Notes under the pieces: generated by a model | The model's input: the letters and a program-made list of their open reading frames with translations, nothing else | Database searches by the model: none | What the model was told of the DNA's origin: nothing | Shown here: piece by piece, positions 1-7,376 of the stretch | Layout: each line of letters starts with the position of its first letter | How positions within the stretch are numbered: the first letter of the stretch is position 1 | Assembly (NCBI RefSeq): GCF_029240215.1 | Contig: NZ_JARBTK010000004.1 | Location: 1 to 64,000 of the forward strand | DNA length: 64,000 nt | DNA from: Chryseobacterium sp. | GTDB lineage: Bacteria > Bacteroidota > Bacteroidia > Flavobacteriales > Weeksellaceae | Direction of reading: 5' to 3' | Translations under genes and position numbers: made by a program

Positions 1-60
1 GACAAATGTACAACCAACAAAAATTAGTAAGTTTATAAACCGAAAATCCTCCTTAAGGAT

Positions 61-603
61 TTAAACCAAAATGTCTAAGTTGGTTTGAAGACGTACAATG
101 CAATATTTCTGTACAAATCCCTTGTTGATCTTTTTAGAAGATTCTAAAGTTTTTATTTCTTGAGTTCCTCCGAATGCTGATACATCTTTCAGCAATTCAT
201 TCCGCGTAACCGGAAAGGTTTTCATTTGATCAAAGCTAAATGCAACTCCTGGCGAGCTAATGGCAACCATCGCGGCAAAAAGTGAGATTTCTTCTTCACC
301 CAGCAATTCTCTCACAGAATCGGCTTCTGCGAAAATCTCATCAATAATTTCATCGGGTTCACAAGAATATTTGTTTGGAGATTTCGGGAGCTCCTCAATT
401 CTTACTTCTGCCCATTCTTCCAAATAAAATACATCGACTCCGAGGGCTTCCAAATGTTTTTGCAAAGACAAATCTCTGGTGAGCATGGCTTTAATAAGAT
501 GTGCTCCTGTGTAGTGGGGGTTTAGATTTTCTCTTCCTATTTTTTGGGCAATATTGATTGCTTTGGTGACTTCCTGATTGTAGGTAACTTCTTCTTGATT
601 CAT
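61..603 (-). pseudogene. Truncated ClpV/TssH-like Clp N-domain protein
   Basis: The 180 aa product begins with a Clp double N-domain (roughly residues 5-140, two ClpN-like repeats). It then has a short linker ending in QKYCI (165-169), which resembles the (L/F)xKYC segment at the entry to the first AAA+ module of ClpB/ClpV proteins. After that the sequence changes to an unrelated 11-residue tail and stops. No Walker A follows, and the same frame past the stop does not resume an ATPase. ClpV normally disassembles the contracted T6SS sheath with two AAA+ rings, so this product cannot do that. The neighbouring PKD membrane protein suggests a T6SSiii locus. Alternatively it could be a genuine stand-alone ClpN adaptor. 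Confidence 0.6.
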
Positions 604-621
604 CGGTTTGTGTTTTAATTT

Positions 622-1686
622 TTATTCTTTCATCCAAATCAAATATTTCTTAACCTTATATTGGATATTGATATTCTGGATACAATTTTTTTGGTTTTTA
701 TTTAATCTTAGAGCGGTGATTTTAATTTTCTTACCTGCAATATTCTGGCAGAACTGGTCAAAAGGAATCAATTTATCATCATTAACTACCACAGGAATAT
801 CATATTTTCCACAGAGGTAATCTTTGAGATCATCCTTTGTTTTTGTCTGTGCAGCTACCTGATTAAGCAATAGCCGAAATTGTTCATTGGAAATTTCAGG
901 AGCATTTTTCTCTGTAATGACAGAATCTTTTTTGGATTTTGTCTTTGGAGAAACCGGAATATATTGCAGCATATCCACAAGAGGATCTTTCTGTGCATTC
1001 CCTATTGGTAATGAAAAAGCAACATGAGGTCTCTCAAATTCATAAGATTTGATGTCAATTTTATGCTTTGCTTTTATAGTTTTAGGAGCTACATAAATTG
1101 TTTTAACAGCAGTATGTTCTACATCACCGTTTACGATGAGTGTAATTTTCTTTTCCCCAACAGATTTAAACTTATAGGAAGGGCTTTTCCCCAATGCATC
1201 GGTTCTTGTGGTTTCTCCAAAACTCCACTCCCAGGATTCTCCGCCTTCTTTCTCAGCATCAAAATAGATGCTTTCTCCTACAGTTACTACACTTGGACTG
1301 ATAATTGCCGGCAAATATCCTGTTTGTTGGCTGATGCTGGTAATAGTCACTAGTTTCTCGTGAGTACAGTTTCCATTGATGGTAAGCTTTACGATATATT
1401 CTCCTGGTTTTTTAAAAGAATGGAGAGTACGTTGTCTTTTGTCTAAACCGGTACTATCCCCAAAATCCCACTCCCAGGATTTGGCTCCATCAGTATTATC
1501 GTTGAACTCAACAACTTTGTTAACGATATATTCATCAGCATGAATGTAATAGTTCGCATTTTCGCAATCAACGTGGTGAAAGTATTGATACACTAAAAAG
1601 ATAAGACTCAGGAACAGGATAGCTCCGAAACTCATATATATTTTGGGATCAATATTGGGTAAGAAATTGATTCTTCTTTTCTTCAT
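622..1686 (-). CDS. PKD-domain inner-membrane protein, probable T6SSiii component
   Basis: The 354 aa protein has a basic N-terminus, one transmembrane segment at about residues 18-36 and a long periplasmic part. Two PKD-like repeats are visible through WEWDFGDS (71-78) and WEWSFGET (about 157). The C-terminal 120 residues are Lys-rich and not recognised. The gene lies 18 bp upstream of the truncated ClpV-like gene on the same strand. From memory, membrane-anchored PKD proteins of this kind occur in the TssN-TssR membrane complex of Bacteroidota T6SSiii. That assignment is inference; the PKD repeats and topology are seen directly. Confidence 0.6.
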   Translation of the reverse strand: MKKRRINFLPNIDPKIYMSFGAILFLSLIFLVYQYFHHVDCENANYYIHADEYIVNKVVEFNDNTDGAKSWEWDFGDSTGLDKRQRTLHSFKKPGEYIVKLTINGNCTHEKLVTITSISQQTGYLPAIISPSVVTVGESIYFDAEKEGGESWEWSFGETTRTDALGKSPSYKFKSVGEKKITLIVNGDVEHTAVKTIYVAPKTIKAKHKIDIKSYEFERPHVAFSLPIGNAQKDPLVDMLQYIPVSPKTKSKKDSVITEKNAPEISNEQFRLLLNQVAAQTKTKDDLKDYLCGKYDIPVVVNDDKLIPFDQFCQNIAGKKIKITALRLNKNQKNCIQNINIQYKVKKYLIWMKE

Positions 1687-1925
1687 TTGGTTTTTGTGTT
1701 TGATGCAAATATATTCACGTTTTTAATTTTAGACAAATTTTTAAGATTATATTTTTACAGTTTCCTCATATTCTGTTTATATATTTCATAAAATAAGGGC
1801 AATGTAGCTTGCTAAGCCCATCAATCAATAACTTTAGGAGGCAATTTTTTTTATACAGACAGATGGTTATAACGTATGTGATCCTGTTTAAACCTTCAAT
1901 ATAAATCCATACTAGCGCAAACAAC

Positions 1926-1954
1926 AAAACCCACCAAATCGGTGGGTTTTAATT
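1926..1954 (-). terminator. Intrinsic terminator of tig
   Basis: A perfect 10-bp stem (AAAACCCACC / GGTGGGTTTT, 1926-1935 and 1941-1950) with a 5-nt loop lies 20 bp past the trigger factor stop codon. The A-run at the outer edge gives U residues at the end of the stem on the minus strand. The remainder of 1687-1925 contains no gene that I can see. Confidence 0.75.
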
Positions 1955-1970
1955 TATATAAAAAAGTAAA

Positions 1971-3305
1971 TTACTTTTTAAGTTCTTCTAAAAACTCGTC
2001 GTGCGAAATTGCAGTTTCTTTTTTAGTAGCTTTTTCAAGAATTACATCTTTTAGTTTTGCCATGGCAACTTCAGAAGAGATTTGTCTTACCTGCTCTTGG
2101 TCTTTCAACATTTCAACAGCATATTTCTGGATTTCTTCGTCTCCTAAATGGTGAATTCCGTAGATTGCCAACTGATTTCTTACCAACTGCTCAGCCTGAG
2201 CCAAAACGTCAGCATAATCTAACTGAATATCGTTATCAGACATCAATTTACCTTCGATAATCTGATATTTCAACTGGTTTTTCTCGTTTTCAAGAATCTC
2301 CTTAGCTTGCTCTTCAGTCTGGATGTTCTGATTAGAGAATACCAACCACTTAGTCAAGAAAGATTCAGGAAGTTTTACTTCTTCTTTTTCAGAAACCTGC
2401 TCTAATACTTTGTTTACGAAATGTACGTCAGCATTTTGCTGGAAGTATTCGTCTAACTCAGATTTCACTTTATCTTTAAGCTCTTCTTCAGTTTTGATGT
2501 TTCCTTCACCGTATACTTTATCAAATAGATCCTGGTTAAGTTCTGCTAGGTTTAAGCTGTAGAAATCTTTTACTTTCACTTCTACTTCAGCGTGGTGCAA
2601 ATGCTCAGCTTCTTCTTTAGTGAATCCTAATTCTTTAGCTAACTTTTCGTCAGCAGCTAAAGTTTCTTTAGAAACTTTTACAGACTCATCCATTTTCAAA
2701 CCTTTTACCAATTTGAAAGCATCTTTGTTTTCAGCAGTAATGGTAACATTTTTCGGATGGTGGTGGTGCTCACCTTCAGCATCTTCTTCTACAACCTGAG
2801 AAATCTCTAAATTGATATAAGAATCTTTCGTGATCTTGTCTTGCGGAACCTGCTCAGCAAAACGTTTCTGCATGTTTTCGATGCTTTTGTTGATTTCCTT
2901 TTCAGAAGCTTCTACTTTATAGTGTGGAGCTTCATATTTAGCTAAATCTATAGTAAATTCCGGTTCGTAACCTACTTCGAAAGCAACTTCCAACTTCTCT
3001 GCGTTATGATTGAAATCATTTACAGGTTGAGGAACTGGCTGACCAACTAATCTTAATTTGTTTTCGTTGATATAGTTATTTAAAGCATCAGAAACTTGCT
3101 TGTTGATTTCTTCGAATGCAATGCCTGCTTCATATTGCTTTCTAACCATACTTAAAGGCACTTTTCCTTTTCTGAAACCAGGAACCTGTGCGTTTTTAGC
3201 ATAATTAATCAATTGCTTTTCTACTTTTTCTTTGTAGTCAGATTTCTCCAATGTTACTGTAAGCAATGCACTTACATCATCATGGTTTTTTGCGGTAACC
3301 TTCAT
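1971..3305 (-). CDS. tig: Trigger factor
   Basis: This 444 aa ribosome-associated chaperone and peptidyl-prolyl isomerase binds nascent chains at the exit tunnel. The N-terminal ribosome-binding domain holds the signature GFRKGKVP (about 43-50). A middle FKBP-like domain (about 150-250) and a long helical C-terminal domain follow; the length is typical. An unusual feature is histidine enrichment in the middle domain, with a run of four His near residue 180 and a second cluster near 235. The gene is monocistronic, with its own promoter (3328-3360) and terminator (1926-1954). Confidence 0.95.
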   Translation of the reverse strand: MKVTAKNHDDVSALLTVTLEKSDYKEKVEKQLINYAKNAQVPGFRKGKVPLSMVRKQYEAGIAFEEINKQVSDALNNYINENKLRLVGQPVPQPVNDFNHNAEKLEVAFEVGYEPEFTIDLAKYEAPHYKVEASEKEINKSIENMQKRFAEQVPQDKITKDSYINLEISQVVEEDAEGEHHHHPKNVTITAENKDAFKLVKGLKMDESVKVSKETLAADEKLAKELGFTKEEAEHLHHAEVEVKVKDFYSLNLAELNQDLFDKVYGEGNIKTEEELKDKVKSELDEYFQQNADVHFVNKVLEQVSEKEEVKLPESFLTKWLVFSNQNIQTEEQAKEILENEKNQLKYQIIEGKLMSDNDIQLDYADVLAQAEQLVRNQLAIYGIHHLGDEEIQKYAVEMLKDQEQVRQISSEVAMAKLKDVILEKATKKETAISHDEFLEELKK

Positions 3306-3327
3306 TATTGATTAAAATTTTAGGTTG

Positions 3328-3360
3328 CAAAAATATGAAAATTTTATGAAAATCTATCAA
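3328..3360 (-). promoter_or_regulatory. Bacteroidota-type promoter of tig
   Basis: On the minus strand a perfect TATTTTTG -7 element (3335-3328) is preceded by TTG (3360-3358) with 22 bp between them. The -7 box ends 22 bp before the tig start codon. This fits the TTG/TAnnTTTG consensus of Flavobacteria. Confidence 0.5.
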
Positions 3361-3395
3361 TTAAAATTAACTTATAAAGCCAAATATTGTTAAAT

Positions 3396-3427
3396 TAAAA
3401 ACCACCGAAAAATTCAGTGGTTTTTGT
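3396..3427 (-). terminator. Intrinsic terminator after 3447-4043 lipoprotein gene
   Basis: The arms AAAAACCACCG and CAGTGGTTTTT flank a short A-rich loop, and the outer A residues give a U-tract on the minus strand. It closes the TonB receptor-lipoprotein unit. Confidence 0.65.
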
Positions 3428-3446
3428 TAATAAGATTAAGGAGATA

Positions 3447-4043
3447 TTAATTAGTAATATTATAATTTGCCTGAGCGTCTGTTTCTCCTCCGGTTTGTTT
3501 TCCGTAAATGATACCATTTCCGCTTACTTCAGACTCTTCTGAAACGGTTGCCGGCTCATGATAAAGTGTAAAAATCAACTGGCTTGTTGCAGCAAGATTC
3601 TTTTTTGCTTTATTCACCACCCATTCAGTTTTCAATCCTACTCTTTTTCCATCAGCTCTTGTAGAAGAAGCATCATCTGTACGTGTCAAAACAATATCAG
3701 AATTAGGAAAGTTAAAAACTAAAAAGTGTTCATCTTTTGCATCTCTAATTTCCTGTGTTGCATCTTCGTTTCCATTTTTAAACTCCGCTATGACTTCATA
3801 AGTTTTACCATCCTGTAATTGAATTGCCTGCGCTCCACCTGCTCCCATACTGTAATTATATGCTATTGCTGCAGCTGTACTTCCCGGTGAAATATCTCTT
3901 ACTTTTAAAATAATATTGGTAAGATCTTCCTGTGGAAGGTCGTCTTCTGCTGCAGATCCGTCTCTCTGACAAGAAACTACTGTAATGGTAATAAATAAAA
4001 CAGCTAATAATTTGATGATATTTTTTGTATTGAATAATTTCAT
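3447..4043 (-). CDS. Lipoprotein linked to TonB receptor
   Basis: The 198 aa protein has a lipoprotein signal with lipobox ending at Cys25 (VVSC). The mature part is acidic and then becomes a beta-rich domain of unknown family. It follows the TonB-dependent receptor by 52 bp on the same strand and probably shares its mRNA, so a role as surface or periplasmic partner of the receptor is likely. I do not recognise a catalytic motif. No histidine-rich metal site is apparent apart from two isolated His residues. Confidence 0.7.
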   Translation of the reverse strand: MKLFNTKNIIKLLAVLFITITVVSCQRDGSAAEDDLPQEDLTNIILKVRDISPGSTAAAIAYNYSMGAGGAQAIQLQDGKTYEVIAEFKNGNEDATQEIRDAKDEHFLVFNFPNSDIVLTRTDDASSTRADGKRVGLKTEWVVNKAKKNLAATSQLIFTLYHEPATVSEESEVSGNGIIYGKQTGGETDAQANYNITN

Positions 4044-4095
4044 TTTTGTAAATTTTAAGATTGTAAATTTTGTTTTAATAATTTTTTTGAAATCT

Positions 4096-6480
4096 TTAGA
4101 ATCTGTATCTAAAGTTTAAAATAAAGTTTCTTCCTGCCTCATCCGCAAAGAATCTCATACGGTTGAGATAGTCTCTGTACGAAACATCGAAAAGATTATT
4201 TACGATAAGACCCGCAGAAAGATTCTTGCTGATACTGATTCCTGTCTGGATATTCCAAAGAGAATAACCGTTTGGCGGAGTACTCAAATCAACCGTTCTC
4301 TCTACTTCTTCCCCATTTATATAAATAGGAATGGCTGCATTATAAACCGGAAATCTGTTTTGCTTCAGAAACGTTTGATTTTCTAACGTAAAATAAAACT
4401 TATTCCAGTTTTCTTTACTGAATTGCAATGCATTGGAAAAATTTGAAGGCATCATTAAAATCAACGGAACATCGTGAGTATCATCCTGTCCGTAAACATA
4501 ACTTCCTTTTCCAATATAGGTCAGATTATCTGTGAGTTTAAAATTAACATCAAGATCTACCCCATACATTTTTGCGTCAATCTGCTGATAAGACCAAACT
4601 GGAAAAACTCCCCTGATTGTATTCTGAACTCCCGTCGGAACTTCATTAATGAAATTTTTAGTGATAAAAAGATACGGATTCACAGAGATATTCAATCCTT
4701 TCAACACATTGAATTTTGAATCAACTGTTAAATTAAACTGATGTCCCTGTTCATTTTTCAGCCCCATATCTCCAATTTCGATCACCGACGCCGAGTGATG
4801 CAATCCGTCAGAAAATAATTCTGCAATATTCGGAGTTCTTCCCACTTTTGCATAATTAAATTTCAAATCAAAATTAGAAGCTGGGTGATATTCCAGACCC
4901 GCGTTGAATGAAAAATTCTGATAATTTAACTGAGGACGAGTCAAAATTCTATTCTGATCTGTTTTTACATAAAACTGAGGATAAGAATCTGCATATCTAT
5001 TCTCCCAATCACTTTTGTCATACCATTTGGTCACGTCATAACGGGTGAAATCATATCTCGCACCGGCTTCTACATTGAAATCATGTGAAATTTTATATTT
5101 AAAAATCGAATAAATTCCAGCAGCATATTTGTCATAATTCGGAATCAGACGTCTCGCTTTTGTCGCAGGATCTGAATAATTGTTCTGAAAACTTGCGTCA
5201 ATTCCTGTTTCCAAAGAAAACTTCCCTCTTTCCAGTAAATCATTAAGATTGAACTGATGCGTCATTAATTCCAGATCCAAAGAAGGTGTATCTTTCAGTT
5301 CACCTCTTCTGATGTCATATTCCTGTCTGTGATTAAACTGATAGCTGTACGTTGCAGAAACTTTCCCTATATTTTCAAATCTTTTAAAGGCGGAAACTTT
5401 TGCAATGTGATGCTCAATTACCTGTCTCGGATTGTCGATATCGTAACTAAAATTTCCTGTATAAACGGGTATTTTAGAAGTTATTGCATTATAGAAATCC
5501 TCGTTGTTTCCAACGTGAGAACCTCTGTAAATTCCAATATTTTGGTTTGTTAAATAATAATCAAATGAAATTCCTTTTTCATAAGAATTATTCTGAACGG
5601 TAAAATTAAAGGAAGAAAAATCCATTCCAGTGTTCATCAGATTATAATCAGGGGTATGCTGATCTCCAAATTTCTTGATGCTTCCTCCAGATTTTACAGC
5701 CCATCCGTTTTTCCAGATTTTGGCAACATCCGCATCCAGAGCCAAACCTCTTCCGTTAGAAATCCCCGAAAGCCCAATCGAACCTTTGATCGTATCTTTT
5801 TTCGGGAAGATTTCGGGTTCTAAAATGACAACTCCGCCAATTGCATCACTTCCATACTTTAATGCTGAAGCACCTTTAATGACATCAATATGTTGAAAAT
5901 TATTGATATCAACATTTGGCGCATGCTCAACTCCCCATTCCTGTTCGGCAAGCTTTACTCCGTTATTCAAAATAGATATCCTGCTCCCGTAAAGCCCATG
6001 AATAATAGGTTTTGAAATATTATTTCCGGTTTTTAGCGCAGAAACCCCTGAAATTTTAGTTAATAAATTCCCTAAATTATCCGTGGAATTTCTCTCAATT
6101 TCAGACTTATCGAGCGTTTTAACTACTAAAGAACCGTTACTTTTATGACTTCCGTGAATTGTAACCGTTTCGATATCCTGAACGTGATGCTCAAGCGTGA
6201 TCGTGAGATGCAAATCCTGTGTAACTCCTACATTTTCAGTATAATCATTACAATCAGGATGTTTAGCAATGAGTATATATTTTCCCGCAGGAATTTTATC
6301 AAAAGAAAACTTACCGTTTTTTCCTGTTTTTGTAGTGAAATCACCGATTTTCACCACTGCATTTTCCAGCATTGTTTTATCGTGAAAATCCTGAACAGTT
6401 CCTTCTACAGCGTAAGTCTGTTGTGCGTTTGTAAATGCAAATCCACAAAAGATAAGCATTAAACTATATATCAATTTCAT
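4096..6480 (-). CDS. TonB-dependent receptor, ZnuD-like (probable metal uptake)
   Basis: This 794 aa outer-membrane protein has a signal peptide (1-19), an N-terminal carboxypeptidase-like beta-sandwich (about 22-105), a plug domain (about 115-235) and a 22-strand barrel ending in an aromatic residue (FRYRF). The plug has the motif NNGVKLAEQEWGVEHAP, which resembles the Zn-importing ZnuD family. The upstream gene encodes a His/Cys-rich small protein and the downstream gene a lipoprotein. A metal such as zinc or copper is the likely cargo, but the substrate is inferred from family resemblance and context only. Palindromes at 6498-6564 lie over and after the predicted promoter. Confidence 0.85.
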   Translation of the reverse strand: MKLIYSLMLIFCGFAFTNAQQTYAVEGTVQDFHDKTMLENAVVKIGDFTTKTGKNGKFSFDKIPAGKYILIAKHPDCNDYTENVGVTQDLHLTITLEHHVQDIETVTIHGSHKSNGSLVVKTLDKSEIERNSTDNLGNLLTKISGVSALKTGNNISKPIIHGLYGSRISILNNGVKLAEQEWGVEHAPNVDINNFQHIDVIKGASALKYGSDAIGGVVILEPEIFPKKDTIKGSIGLSGISNGRGLALDADVAKIWKNGWAVKSGGSIKKFGDQHTPDYNLMNTGMDFSSFNFTVQNNSYEKGISFDYYLTNQNIGIYRGSHVGNNEDFYNAITSKIPVYTGNFSYDIDNPRQVIEHHIAKVSAFKRFENIGKVSATYSYQFNHRQEYDIRRGELKDTPSLDLELMTHQFNLNDLLERGKFSLETGIDASFQNNYSDPATKARRLIPNYDKYAAGIYSIFKYKISHDFNVEAGARYDFTRYDVTKWYDKSDWENRYADSYPQFYVKTDQNRILTRPQLNYQNFSFNAGLEYHPASNFDLKFNYAKVGRTPNIAELFSDGLHHSASVIEIGDMGLKNEQGHQFNLTVDSKFNVLKGLNISVNPYLFITKNFINEVPTGVQNTIRGVFPVWSYQQIDAKMYGVDLDVNFKLTDNLTYIGKGSYVYGQDDTHDVPLILMMPSNFSNALQFSKENWNKFYFTLENQTFLKQNRFPVYNAAIPIYINGEEVERTVDLSTPPNGYSLWNIQTGISISKNLSAGLIVNNLFDVSYRDYLNRMRFFADEAGRNFILNFRYRF

Positions 6481-6497
6481 TGTAAATAGATTGATTG

Positions 6498-6517
6498 TGT
6501 ACTTTTTAAGAAGTACA
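6498..6517. promoter_or_regulatory. Palindrome in the 5' UTR of the TonB receptor
   Basis: TGTACTT and AAGTACA form a perfect 7-bp inverted repeat with a 6-bp spacer, 18 bp upstream of the receptor start codon and downstream of the predicted -7 box. It may be a repressor operator or an mRNA hairpin. Confidence 0.4.
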
Positions 6518-6524
6518 TTTCGTA

Positions 6525-6564
6525 AAAATTTATGGGTCGGATTTTTTATACAATGGAAATTGTA
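6525..6564 (-). promoter_or_regulatory. Promoter with overlapping palindromic operator before TonB receptor
   Basis: On the minus strand TTG (6553-6551) and TAAATTTT (6532-6525, seven of eight matches to TAnnTTTG) are separated by 18 bp. The -33 TTG lies inside the inverted repeat TACAAT-GGAA-ATTGTA (6549-6564). A dimeric repressor bound there would block the promoter. A Zur/Fur-type regulator is a guess from the receptor's likely metal cargo. Confidence 0.45.
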
Positions 6565-6705
6565 CGATGCATTAATTTACCTAAATATAATTTAATACAT
6601 TTTTCATTATTAATAATTTAACGATGACTTCATGGTATAATTCCATCAAGAAATATTTAAATATTAAAAATTTAAGTCAAAAAAAAATCCGAAAAAGTCT
6701 ATGAA

Positions 6706-7062
6706 TTATGAAATTGCGGGAGGACCGCGAAGTTGAAAAGTAAACTTGGTCTGAGACCATATTTTCTCCTGAACAGTAAGAATCTGCTCTACTTTATGAG
6801 TATAATGTTCTAAAGTAAAATTAAACTCTTCAGGAATTAAAGTATTTCCGGTTGACAAGAAATGACAAGCCAAACAGTCGCCGGCTTTTTCTTTGGCAAG
6901 GTTTTTTGAAATAGTGTTTTCTGTTTTTTTAAGATTAAAACCTATAAAAACGTCAGAAGAATCATGACTGTGAAAACTTGAAGAAAACAGCGCAAGAAAG
7001 TAGATCCCAAACAACAGTTTTGAGATGAAGCTTTTCAATTGTCCGCTTTCTTTAAAAATCAT
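6706..7062 (-). CDS. Small His/Cys-rich membrane-associated protein upstream of metal receptor
   Basis: The 118 aa protein has one hydrophobic segment (about 10-28) followed by HSHD (32-35), a CLACH motif near residue 64 and a C-terminal RGPPA motif. This pattern (signal, HxH, CxxCH, RGPP end) recalls short Bacteroidota proteins encoded beside metal-related TonB receptors. It is encoded upstream of the receptor on the same strand, with 225 bp between them. Metal binding is inferred from His and Cys placement. The function is not established here. Confidence 0.65.
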   Translation of the reverse strand: MIFKESGQLKSFISKLLFGIYFLALFSSSFHSHDSSDVFIGFNLKKTENTISKNLAKEKAGDCLACHFLSTGNTLIPEEFNFTLEHYTHKVEQILTVQEKIWSQTKFTFQLRGPPAIS

Positions 7063-7376
7063 TTGGTAAAAATAAGAATAATATTTTAAAAGATTTTAAA
7101 TAAAGATTAAATTATGGTTATTTAATAACGATTGTAATCATTTACATTGAGTGCCGCTCCTACAGAGCTCAAAATTATTCTTCGGATATTTTTCTACAAA
7201 CATTTCGCTTCTACGAGGCTTAACAAGCTTTGAAAGCTATTCGCCAATTTTTTTTTAATAAGTTGAAATCTTTGAAGATGATTTTTTTTCAAAAACGCTA
7301 CTTTGAAGGTTTAAAGTTTTCACAAAAAAAGGATGAGCTTAAAACCCATCCTAATTATTTATATTTTTAAAAAAGA
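7063..7376. other. 314-bp intergenic region
   Basis: AT-rich region between the ABC-F gene's terminator and the His/Cys-rich protein gene. Apart from the terminator at 7328-7353 and a less AT-rich patch at 7148-7240, I see no gene or RNA in it. Confidence 0.5.
7328..7353 (-). terminator. Intrinsic terminator of ABC-F gene
   Basis: The arms AGGATGAG and CCCATCCT (7330-7352) are followed on the minus strand by a run of U residues. It lies 24 bp past the stop of the ABC-F gene. Confidence 0.6.
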
